Part shown: positions 1 through 6,697 of the stretch, piece after piece
Position numbering within the stretch: position 1 is the first letter of the stretch
Layout: the number at the start of each line of letters is the position of its first letter
NCBI GenBank assembly: GCA_049999725.1
Contig: JBNGIS010020293.1
Span: 36,625 to 56,790 of the forward strand
DNA length: 20,166 bases
Direction of reading: 5' to 3'
DNA from: Haplomitrium mnioides
Lineage: Eukaryota; Marchantiophyta; Haplomitriopsida; Calobryales
Notes under the pieces: model-generated
Told to the model about the DNA's origin: nothing
The model's database searches: none
Seen by the model: only the letters and a program-made list of their open reading frames with translations
Program-made: the position numbers and the translations under genes

Positions 1-113
1 AAGATTTTAGTCTTAAATTTGATGTTTTTTAATAACAAATCTTTGAAGAAAAAATTTTGACTGCCAAGTGAAACAGGAACTCAATAGCGGTTCCTGGTTC
101 AAAGTAGTGGTTG
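1..113 (-). repeat. Candidate terminal inverted repeat, left copy
   Basis: The reverse complement of this stretch aligns over its whole length with 17751-17863, at roughly 80 percent by eye with one or two small gaps. The best part is the inner core CTACTTTGAACCAGGAACCG, then GAGTTCCTGTTTCACTTGG, then a T-run and AAAAACATCAAATTT. It begins at the window edge, so the repeat may extend further left. Homology to the ParB-methyltransferase gene starts at once on its inner side (about 114), as expected for the end of an element. No target-site duplication can be checked because the outer flank is missing. Confidence 0.55.
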
Positions 114-455
114 TTTCAAGACAATTGATTCCAATTAGCGTTTAGGAGTGGAGAGCTCTGGGAGTTACAATAGAGCATTTTTTTTGACGTGGGAGAAGAA
201 CACTATGAAGGGTCAGAAACCAAAGGCCAAAGGATCTTTAAGAATGGAAGACATGAAGTGGACAACATGGAGGTCCCTTCAGGGTCTTCTAAACAAAATA
301 AAAAATTTTGTTTTGAAACGTGAGGAGGCCGAAGAGCTTTCAATTGAAGAAATGTCTTTGGAATCGGAGAGACAAAAGGTTTTGGTGGTGATGGTGAAGT
401 TGTTTTGCTCGGAGGTGCAGTGCAAAGTGTGGGAGGTGATAAAAGGAGATTGCTC
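114..455 (+). pseudogene. Fragment of the ParB-methyltransferase gene (end of exon 3)
   Basis: This piece is a diverged copy of part of the exon at 3002-4473, in the opposite orientation. Shared protein features, in order, are a WEKNT(M/L)KG start, the run KAKGSLRMEDMKWTTWRSLQ (KAKGSLRIEDMKWTSWRSFQ in the larger copy), EAEELS, and a LVVMVKxFC segment. Homology begins directly after the repeat at 1-113 and fades at about 450, four residues after WE(V/E). The piece corresponds to the helical-looking linker between the ParB-like and methyltransferase domains, so it has no catalytic part. It is open for about 109 codons from 148 but is best read as a captured exon fragment, not a gene. Its nearness to the repeat at 1-113 suggests a small internally deleted derivative. 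Confidence 0.7.
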
Positions 456-658
456 GTCAAACAATTGCGCAGTCTGAATGCTTATTGCATGAACATTATG
501 TCACTTGGCATCGAATCAAAGACAATGAGGCCAATTAGTTTTTTGGCAAAGATGCATGGGTGATAATCGAAGATGTAGAGAAGAGATCGTCCACAAGAAT
601 GCAACCATTGACGGTCATGTTGAAAGACTCTCCTAACAGCCGTTACTTTGAACCATGA
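455..658 (+). pseudogene. Coding-like segment of unknown family, one internal stop
   Basis: In the frame starting CGT at 455 the segment reads 67 codons with one internal TAG near 530 and ends at the TGA at 656-658, inside the repeat core at 638-666. The composition looks protein-like: HEHYVTWHRIKDNEAN, then FFGKDAWVIIEDVEKRSSTR, then MQPLTVMLKDSP. It follows the ParB-gene fragment in a different frame and has no counterpart at the same place in the two larger copies, where the next exon begins differently. I do not recognise the family. It may be another exon of the same element that the other copies lack, or unrelated sequence joined by deletion. Confidence 0.4.
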
Positions 659-740
659 ACCGTTACAAGGTTTTTGTTTCAATTTTTGCTCTCAGAAACC
701 AATTTTGTAATTTATGCTTTAAAAATCATGATTTTCACGC
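638..740 (+). repeat. Further copy of the candidate element-end repeat
   Basis: The core AGCCGTTACTTTGAACCATG, continuing GAACCGTTA, matches 17751 onwards in the same orientation and 1-113 in inverted orientation. After the core the match weakens but keeps the order GTTT, TTTCA, a T-rich run, AATTT and TTTACG/TTCACG. With 1-113 it brackets the ParB-gene fragment, giving an inverted-repeat-flanked unit of about 0.74 kb. Confidence 0.45.
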
Positions 741-1289
741 TAGCAATATTCGTTTGTAAAAAAAAAAGTAATTATACATATCAAAACAACTCACTTTGAG
801 TGTATATTGTATGGAAAATAATTTTTCTTATAAGTATTTTAACAATATTATATCTATAATTTCATCTTTTAAAAGTATGAGCATCAACAAACAAATTTTA
901 TACAAAATTTTATACAAAATTTATACAAAACAAACTTGAAAAAAAAACCCTAAAGTGTTGGCGTAAGAGGATTGTTGAAGCAAATATGTGAAAAGATTGT
1001 TGAAGCCTATGCGTGCATGAACAATTGAGGCCCAAGTGTAGACACACTTTGTTTGAAAGATACTTGCGCCCAAGAACAACTTTAGCTAACTCGAGCTTGA
1101 ATGAATGAAGCCCATACCCTCATAGACAACTAAAGAGATACAAGACTGCTGAGCAATTGGAAGTAAGGAATGCAAAAAATCGTTAAAGAAAAAATAGAAA
1201 ATAGAAAAGGAAAGTGAACTTCCATGCCAACATAGACTTCTTTGCTAGATTAAAAGAAAAACCAAATCTTTTGCTCAAAAACCATTTTG
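741..1289. other. AT-rich stretch without a gene
   Basis: I see no coding sequence here. It contains a short tandem repeat of TTTTATACAAAA-type units at about 893-931 (three copies) and one copy of the GC-rich palindromic motif at 1006-1020 (CCTATGCGTGCATGA) in an otherwise AT-rich background. It lies downstream of the minus-strand methyltransferase gene and corresponds in position to the palindrome array at 18061-18450 next to the second copy. Confidence 0.5.
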
Positions 1290-1404
1290 CGCACCAAATT
1301 GAATCATGATGAAAAGACTTAAAATGGATTGGGAGTGCAACAACATTGAAACTTTAGCAAATAAAACTTTGTAAAAAAAATACTTTATTAATAAAACAAT
1401 TTCT
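1290..1404 (-). other. Conserved 3' flank of the methyltransferase gene, copy A
   Basis: This stretch aligns with about 18525-18640 in copy B (shared: ATCATGATGAAAAGACTTAA versus ATCGTGATGAAAAGACTTGA). It holds AATAAAG on the minus strand at about 1386-1392, a plausible polyadenylation signal just after the last codon. The alignment shows that the repeated unit includes the 3' untranslated region. Confidence 0.5.
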
Positions 1405-2037
1405 TCAACTAAATGCCACGGCTCTATCCTCTTCAAGAGGAATTGTCTCACCTAAATCCATTATCTGAGCATCTGTAGCCGCTAGAGAGTCTTGCTGAAA
1501 CTCTCCAGTCCTAGAGATGGCAACAGAATCACCAATGCCACTTGCAGTATTAGGAGGAATAGGTTCCTTTTGGTAGTTATACATTATTTGTGACTTTGTC
1601 ACGTCGGATGGCAAAGAAGCCATCGTCAAAACTCTCTAAGGAATGTAGATAGAGTGACGTCTATCATATTCCACATCGATGTAGTTTTGCATCAGCTTTA
1701 AAGCACAGACAAGGCATGTGCTAGACCGAGAGCAAAGATCTAAGATCCAATCTTGCTTTGTTGACAAATGGTCAATAAAACATTTGTAAAGAGCCTGTGG
1801 CTTTTGATAAACATTCACAAGAGCATCATCTCTTGGATGTTTTAGTTTGGCTGGAACCGCACGACAACTAAAAACACTACGTATTATTTGCCGAGGTAGA
1901 CAACTCGTAGGAGCAGGCTGCAAATTGAAAAGCCTCACGCTCATATTTCCTACGTTTGTTGAGTAGCCCATAGTCCAATACTCATGAGCATAGGCAATTC
2001 TTGGACCACCGGAATGATGAATGTTTGTTTTGTCCAT
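1405..2037 (-). pseudogene. C-terminal exon with SAM-binding motif I, copy A
   Basis: This exon matches 18655-19262 almost residue by residue. It reads NIHHSGGPRIAYAHEYWTMG, SVRLFNLQPAPTSCLPRQII, PAKLKHPRDDALVNVYQKPQ, then KQDWILDLCSRSSTCLVCAL (1701-1750) and NYIDVEYDRRHSIYIP. The pattern K-P-x-x-L-Y...W-I-L-D-L-x-S-x-S-G-T-x-L-V-x-A-L-x-L...E-Y-D is the standard C-terminal block of beta-class DNA methylases: a Pro/Lys segment, motif I, and the acidic residue ending strand 2. In copy A the glycines are changed (SRSST), so SAM binding would be poor. A TAG stop at about 1633 precedes the tail MASLPSDVTKSQIMYNYQKE, ending DLGETIPLEEDRAVAFS at 1405. The AG acceptor seen in copy B is lost here (CATG). 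Confidence 0.75.
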
Positions 2038-2133
2038 GTAATAATAAAAACAAACAAATCAAACACTGTAAACAAAGTGCAAGAAAACTAAACAAGATAA
2101 ACTAAAAACCCAAAAAATCAAAAAAGAACTTGC

Positions 2134-2690
2134 TAGATGTCATGGTCGATGGCACAACAAACTTCCAAAAGGCCATCTTTGATTGTGCCAAATTGTTGTG
2201 ATGAATGTATAATTACAAATGATCAAAAATCCAATGTCGTGATTGTCACAAAAGATGAAACTATGTCAAAAATGTCATCTTTGGAAAAAAGGTTCTGAAT
2301 CATTATGCTTGCATTCTTTAAGGTTGTAACCATAAGGAGTATCCTCAATTGTCAAAGTGAAACATGTAGGTTTTACAAATCCCTCCAACTGACAAGCGTT
2401 GGCCTATCCTTGGACTTGGTAGTATGCCACGTTGAGACCATCAACATAGGACATTAAATCCTTGCCCTCATCTCTCACATCTCCATTAGTTGAGAGGGAT
2501 GCAACATCATTTTGCTGCTTTAATTTCCACTCTCTATCTTTTTGGCAATGAAGCAGAAAAGCAAGAGGGTAGGAAACTAGTGTTGGGGCTTGGTCTTGAT
2601 CTTCTAGGGCTTCTTTGACCCCAGACCTTCTTGCCCTTTCACAACTATAGTCAATTTATTTGCAAGCTAATGCTTGAATGTTTTTTCCCC
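2134..2690 (-). pseudogene. Exon with methyltransferase motif IV, copy A
   Basis: The exon aligns with 19358-19881. It reads APTLVSYPLAFLLHCQKDRE, DLMSYVDGLNVAYYQVQG, one TAG stop, then CFTLTIEDTPYGYNLKECKH. The D-T-P-Y-G-Y-N block (codons 2332-2343) is motif IV of amino-methyltransferases; copy B has D-I-P-Y-G-Y-N. A frameshift in a T-run near 2290 follows, then KDDIFDIVSSF and, after another stop, SSQQFGTIKDGLLEVCCAI. The last part is typical of helix and strand segments after motif IV. The donor site is CTA|GCAAGT, whereas copy B keeps GTGAGT. The acceptor at 2691-2692 follows TGTGTGTAG. Confidence 0.7.
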
Positions 2691-3001
2691 CTACACACAG
2701 CAAAAATAGAAGAAAATAAGAGGAGACAAAAAAGAAATTTAAGAATCTAGAGAGAAAGACAATTTGAACAAAGACATTAGACTCCAAACTAAGATGGACA
2801 TTGAATTCCATGTTGGCATGGACAAAGAGGTTCAGGCATATAAGGACTTCAAAGTCCATGCATGCATAGACTTCAAAGTCCAAGCACGCTTAGACTCCTT
2901 GCACAAAAGAACTCAAAATCTGTTTTATTATAACCAAAGAAAACTTAGCGTAAATTCATCACAACTCCAAAGAAATGAATGTACAGTGAAAAAAAACTTA
3001 C
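2691..3001 (-). other. Intron 3 of copy A with palindromic motif cluster
   Basis: The intron is bounded by GTAAGT (2996-3001) and TAG (2691-2692). On the plus strand it carries degenerate palindromes at about 2807-2823 (TCCATGTTGGCATGGAC), 2855-2873 (TCCATGCATGCATAGACTT) and 2881-2898. The equivalent intron in copy B (19882-20090) carries the same motif at 19963-20008, so its place in the intron is conserved. Confidence 0.55.
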
Positions 3002-4473
3002 CAAAAGCTTCTCAAAATTAGAATAGAATGCAACCATCTTTGACTCCTCCGTGTGGAGAGGGTACTCCTCTCTTGCTTCCTCCCAACTATTGCAGTAGAC
3101 TTCACAACAAAAAATTTTCACCATCACTACCAGAAGTTTATGTCTCTCAACCTCCTGAGACATTTCATTCATTGAAAGCTCTTCGGCTTCCATGTGTTTC
3201 AAAATTGAAATTTTCACTTTGTCTGGAAGACCCTGAAAGGACCTCCAAGATGTCCACTTCATGTCCTCTATTCTGAGAGATCCCTTGGCCTTTGACTTAT
3301 GGCCCTTCAAAGTATTTTTCTCCCACATCAAAAATATGCTTTGTTGTAGATCCGAGAGCTCACCACTTCGAAATGCAAGCTGGAACTAGTTGTCTTGAGA
3401 AGTGGCTATCTTATCAAGTGTGGACTTGGGCTTGATCTCCAAGGTTTCCAACACCAATTCTCTTTTCAATTTCTAGGATGACACCATCCCACTCTCCACA
3501 AACCTCTGATGCCAATATTTGACCTTCTGAATTGAGGTCATTTCCAACATGTATCTTTTGTCGTAGTTGTCATCAAATGCAAAAATATGGGCCTCTATTG
3601 ATGTTAGACCCACGTACACATAGCAGTTGCAGAGCAAAAGCATTAGATTCTTTGCTCTGTATTTTGTGATCAAAGGCTGCCTTGCTGTAGCAGTGTGATT
3701 GCCTTTTGCAATCTCGTAGGAATACTTATCAGGGTTCTGAATGTCAAGCTCTGACTTATCCTTCAACCCACACTTCGAGTCAACAACAATGATAAAAAAA
3801 AATATGCACATATTTGTTTGTGAGCATTCTCTATGCCAAAAGCTCAACAAAATCTTCATTCAGCCTTCTAATTTGGAAAGGCCCCCAATTGTCCATTCTA
3901 GGTTTCGGCAAATTCAAGTTCTCCAGCCTAATAGGAGTTGTTTCTTCGTAGACTCTACATTGCAGGATTGCAAGCTCCATTATTTTGTTTTTATCTTCCT
4001 TAGAAACTATCTAAAGGTCCACCTGCTCCCATTCTTGGAAAGTTTGCAACCCCTTGTGTGATTGCCTTTTTACTCTGGAAGTTGGAGCCCTAATTGGCTT
4101 CGACTTTGTTTCTTGCCCCAAGCTACTTGGTGCTGAAGACAAAAGGGGCAATTGAAGATGACCTTGTTGGAGATTCAGAGGGGGCTGGCTCCTCCTCAAT
4201 AACTGGTAGTGGAACAGGCTTTTTCTTTTGCACCGCCTGTTTCTTCTTTCTAGGAGCCTCAACTGACTCCACCTTCTTTCTCTTTTTTGGTGCAGAAGGG
4301 CCTACATCGTGAATTGAAAATGTAGACGCGTTTGGATGTGGCACTAGCTGTTTAATATTTACGCCCTACTTGAGATTCAAAGTTTTTAATGTGGATGGCC
4401 AACTTTGTGAAATCCTATTCAACGCGCTTCGCATCTTTGTAGGGACCACAAAATCTACCAGAAATTGAGTAAA
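3002..4473 (-). pseudogene. Exon with nuclear-signal-like linker and ParB/sulfiredoxin-like domain, copy A
   Basis: The exon begins after a TTTTCAG acceptor (4474-4475) and ends at a GTAAGT donor (2996-3001). First comes a short alpha-rich segment, FTQFLVDFVVPTKMRSALNR. Then follows a Lys/Pro-rich linker with PKKRKKV (about 4270-4290) and RKKK, VQKKKP clusters, a typical nuclear import signal. The ParB-like part starts around LPKPRMDNWGPFQIRRLNED and FVELLA, and includes VDSKCGLKDKSELDIQ. Its signature is YSYEIAKGNHTATARQPL (GNHT codons at 3692-3703), where ParB-like domains have G-x-H-R. It continues CYVYVGLTSIEAHIFAFDDN. A linker (MKWTSWRSF.., EAEELSMNEM) follows and is duplicated at 114-455. 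Stops at about 3475, 3395, 3830 and 4360 and a frameshift near 4130 break it. Confidence 0.7.
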
Positions 4474-4536
4474 CTGAAAACAAAACAAAAAACGATTAAA
4501 CACAAGTACAAGTGTTCAAATTAAGAAAAAATGCAA

Positions 4537-4822
4537 TGCAGTCCATGCGCGCATAGACTCCATGAACCATGCGTGCTTGGACTAGGGACTCCATGCGCGC
4601 ATGGAGTCCAAGGTCTACTCGCGCAAGGACTCTCTAGTCTATGCATGCATGGACAAGGGAGTCCACTTGCACAAGGACTTCGAAGTTCATGCGTGCATGG
4701 ACTTTCAGATCCAAGCGTGCAAGGACCAAGGAGTCTTTGCGTGAGCGGACTAGGGACTCCATGCGCGTATGGAGTCTAGAAGTCGAGGCATGTCTAGACC
4801 CGAGAGTCCATGTGCGCAAGAA
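4537..4822. repeat. GC-rich palindrome array in intron 2 of copy A
   Basis: About nine copies of a 20-30 bp unit have a core ATGCRYGCAT or GCGCGC flanked by inverted GACTCC/GGAGTC arms. The best is a perfect 24-bp palindrome at 4586-4609 (half-site GGACTCCATGCG, then its complement), with a near-perfect one at 4755-4776. Others lie at about 4544-4562, 4640-4657 and 4686-4703. The array runs into the assembly gap and lies wholly inside an intron. Confidence 0.8.
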
Positions 4823-4922
4823 NNNNNNNNNNNNNNNNNNNNNNNNNNNNNNNNNNNNNNNNNNNNNNNNNNNNNNNNNNNNNNNNNNNNNNNNNNNNNN
4901 NNNNNNNNNNNNNNNNNNNNNN
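4823..4922. other. Assembly gap of 100 N
   Basis: Exactly 100 ambiguous bases directly follow the palindrome array, most likely a scaffold gap of unknown true length. The array may be longer than shown. No exon is lost, because flanking exons end cleanly at 4959 and begin at 4473. Confidence 0.95.
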
Positions 4923-4958
4923 AAAGAAAACAAATGAAAAAAGGTTTAAGAAATTTAC

Positions 4959-5318
4959 CTTGCCATCTTCTTTTGCAGCCTCAAGATGCTTAACAAAAAT
5001 GTCCCTCTTCTTCATCTCCAGAAAAGCAAATTTTTTGCTATTTGGACTGTAAAGAGTAATCACATCTTATGACTACACAAGCAGCCCGATGTTGGCTTAC
5101 TTACCATATCTGATCATAGTGATTTGAACCACAAGACCCAAATTGAATTTCTCACCTTCCCTAGCAAAAAGGTAAAGGTGTTGATCTGAGTCTTTCAAGG
5201 ATCCACAATTAAGTACCCAATCTCTGTCTAGTTTTTTAGGCTCGAGAGCTTTGATAACATCTAAATACCTGTAAGGCTTTGGTTAGGCAGGTCTAGAAGC
5301 ATTTCCTTGAGATGCCAT
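4959..5318 (-). pseudogene. N-terminal exons of the ParB-methyltransferase gene, copy A
   Basis: The start ATG at 5316-5318 opens MASQGNASRPA, followed by one in-frame stop and then YRYLDVIKALEPKKLDRDW, VLNCGSLKDSDQHLYLFARE and NLGLVVQITMIRYG. At about 5097-5104 a GGTAAGTAAG donor and at about 5048 a TTTACAG acceptor could define a small intron. The same frame also continues without splicing through three stops, so either model is possible. The next block reads LYSPNSKKFAFLEMKKRDIF, VKHLEAAKEDGK and ends at a good donor (GGCAAG|GTAAATTT, exon end 4959). No domain is recognised. The content is hydrophilic, with no signal peptide or membrane segment. Confidence 0.6.
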
Positions 5319-5780
5319 TTTCTAGAAAGTAAAAACAGGTAGAATTGGGGATGAAAAATCTAATGAACAAAAGTTTAGAAAACTTGAAAGGTTGAAAAAG
5401 GCAAAATAGCAAGTAAATGCAAAAATATCAATGACAAGAAAACAAAAACTAGAAAGTGAACTCACAACAATGGAAAGAAACTTTCCATTGACGCACATTT
5501 TATAACTAAATTTCAAAAAATACATTTTCGAGCCAAAAAAATGATTCACGGAGCTCTTGACACATAGGTTTGCGTAGTGCAAAAAAAAAATGTTAGTATA
5601 ATAAACATCGCTTGTTTTCATCTTTTCAATTTTCTTTTTCATTTTCTTCACAAATAGTTCCCAATTTTGTCATTTTGCAAAAATTTCTTGAAAAACACAT
5701 ATTTTGGGTGGGTCGAAAGAGGTTCATAATATTTGTTAAAATAGTTTCTTGAAATACTTGATTTTTAATGAGCCATTTCA
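5319..5780. promoter_or_regulatory. Divergent intergenic region between the two element genes
   Basis: This 462-bp AT-rich region separates the opposing start codons at 5318 (minus) and 5781 (plus), so it would act as a shared promoter. On the minus strand TATAAAA lies at 5498-5504, about 180 bp before the methyltransferase ATG. A hairpin-forming inverted repeat lies at 5468-5490 (CAATGGAAAG, 3-base spacer, CTTTCCATTG). No other conserved element can be named from sequence alone. Confidence 0.4.
5468..5490. repeat. Perfect 10-bp inverted repeat in the divergent promoter
   Basis: Arms CAATGGAAAG and CTTTCCATTG are separated by AAA. It sits about 150 bp upstream of the minus-strand ATG at 5318. 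It could be a protein-binding operator or part of a leader hairpin; nothing in the window decides. Confidence 0.5.
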
Positions 5781-6212
5781 ATGGCTGGAATTTTTAAATG
5801 CAAGAAGAGGTTAGAATTCAAAGATTCATCTTCACAAAAAAGTGTTACTTTTGACAAGCAAGTTGAGATTTGTTCAAATCGCAATTCTTTGGAGGTATAC
5901 GATGGAGTACCAACAGCGTCAAGTATGATGGCAAGTATATTGGGGTAAAAGATGTCTTCTATTGAATCAGATAGCTTCGCCTAAAATGATCAAGAAGGTG
6001 AACTTCATGCGCACATAGGATCACGGATTGAATCCTATGCGTACATAGGGTCAAGGAGTGAATTCAATGTGCGCATAGGATTAACGAGTGAACAACTTGC
6101 GCACAAAGGATCAAAGAGAAAACCCAATGCTTGTAGAAAATTAAAGAAACAAACTTCTTCAAGCACAAGATCTTTCTTGCCCTTCAAGTCAAAGTTGAAT
6201 CTTTCTTCTTAG
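5781..6212 (+). pseudogene. First exon of the partner gene, copy A, with in-frame palindrome repeats
   Basis: ATG at 5781 opens MAGIFKCKKRLEFKDSSSQK, then SVTFDKQVEICSNRN and ASSMMASILG. TAA at 5946 and another at about 5982 interrupt, but the inverted copy at 16923-17258 reads AAA at the first position (..SLMASIIGKNMPIVEQ..), so the frame once continued. The same frame then runs open through the palindrome array to TAG 6210, giving repeats such as SYAYIGSR. The gene may thus have encoded the palindromic DNA as peptide, or the array may have been inserted later. The family is not recognised. Confidence 0.55.
5996..6150. repeat. Palindrome array in the first exon of the partner gene
   Basis: Four to five degenerate units of about 30-37 bp: ATGCGCACATAGGATCACGG, CCTATGCGTACATAGGGTCA, ATGTGCGCATAGGATTAACG, then weaker TTGCGCACAAAGG and ATGCTTGTAG. 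Arms are CCTAT/ATAGG, whereas the 4537 array uses CCAT/ATGG arms; the core is shared. A matching array lies at 16980-17060 in the inverted copy. Confidence 0.7.
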
Positions 6213-6299
6213 TATTCTAACAAATAAACAAAAAGAGGTTCAACATAGAATTTCTAGACGGTTGTAGACCTTTCCTCATCCTCATGTGAGAGAGACCTT

Positions 6300-6697
6300 G
6301 ATGTTCATGATCAAAGTATATTTGTTGTTCGAAACACCAAAAAACATACAATTTGTGAATGATTTTAATTTTGGAGATGAGTTGTTGCAATCAATAGCAC
6401 CACTCAAACAATGAGTGATTTTGTTTCAAGTTGCACCTCATAAGGAGATTGGGAAATATGAAACAAACCAAATTCTTTTGGAGGAGTTTCAGACGATAGT
6501 TTGAGAAATGATTCTAGCATAGAGTCTCAATCAATCAACATTTCTTTGGAGTAATCGCCAAGAGCACTAATTTTGTTACAAAAACTATTACCTTATAATT
6601 GAGATATTGATCAAGATTCTGTTTAAGAATGGTGCAGCTCTCCCAATACTCAAGAAGAACCTCATCTCTCGAAAATGTTTTGCGACGGAACAAACAG
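6300..6697 (+). pseudogene. Second part of the partner gene, before the insertion
   Basis: Frames shift repeatedly. Readable runs are FVNDFNFGDELLQSIAPLKQ, then a stop and ILFQVAPHKEIGKYETNQIL, then in another frame SLRNDSSIESQSINISLE and EWCSSPNTQEEPHLSKMFCD. The last frame continues across the insertion into 11114 (see the mobile element), which shows this was exon sequence when the element landed. No domain is recognised; the content is acidic and Ser-rich, as in a linker. Confidence 0.5.

Larger units (their letters stand above)
1405..5318 (-). pseudogene. ParB-like / DNA amino-methyltransferase gene, copy A (whole locus)
   Basis: This is a decayed gene of about five exons, deduced from splice signals and from comparison with copy B (18655-20166). 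Exons run 5318-about 5047/4959, 4473-3002, 2690-2134 and 2037-1405. The protein order is an N-terminal region of unknown type, a Lys-rich linker with an SV40-like nuclear signal, a ParB/sulfiredoxin-like domain, a linker, then methyltransferase motif IV (D-x-P-Y-G) and finally motif I. The order IV before I is that of the beta class of DNA N4C/N6A methyltransferases (established knowledge), and ParB-like plus methylase fusions are familiar from phages and prophages. At least six in-frame stops, two frameshifts and one changed splice donor make it non-functional. It is divergent from the gene at 5781. Activity of an intact relative on DNA is inference. An RNA or protein target is possible but less likely given motif IV. 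Confidence 0.75.

Noticed and set aside
203-460. Minus-strand open frame opposite the ParB-gene fragment.
   Set aside because: It is a shadow of the plus-strand exon, whose reading is confirmed by two other copies.
4586-4609. Palindromes as bacterial parS sites for the ParB-like domain.
   Set aside because: The sequence is unlike parS (TGTTTCACGTGAAACA), and the domain here is of the nuclease/sulfiredoxin-like type rather than a demonstrated partition ParB. Only a loose possibility of binding remains.
4531-4937. Open frames on both strands rich in MHAWTRES-like or HRLHEPCVLG-like repeats.
   Set aside because: They are translations of the palindrome array inside an intron, and some run into the N gap. 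Open frames on both strands are expected from a stop-free palindromic repeat.
1405-5318. Bacterial or phage contamination as the source of the methyltransferase.
   Set aside because: Introns with GT/AG sites, a nuclear-signal-like stretch, decayed multi-copy state and flanking LTR-type insertions all indicate a resident eukaryotic repeat.
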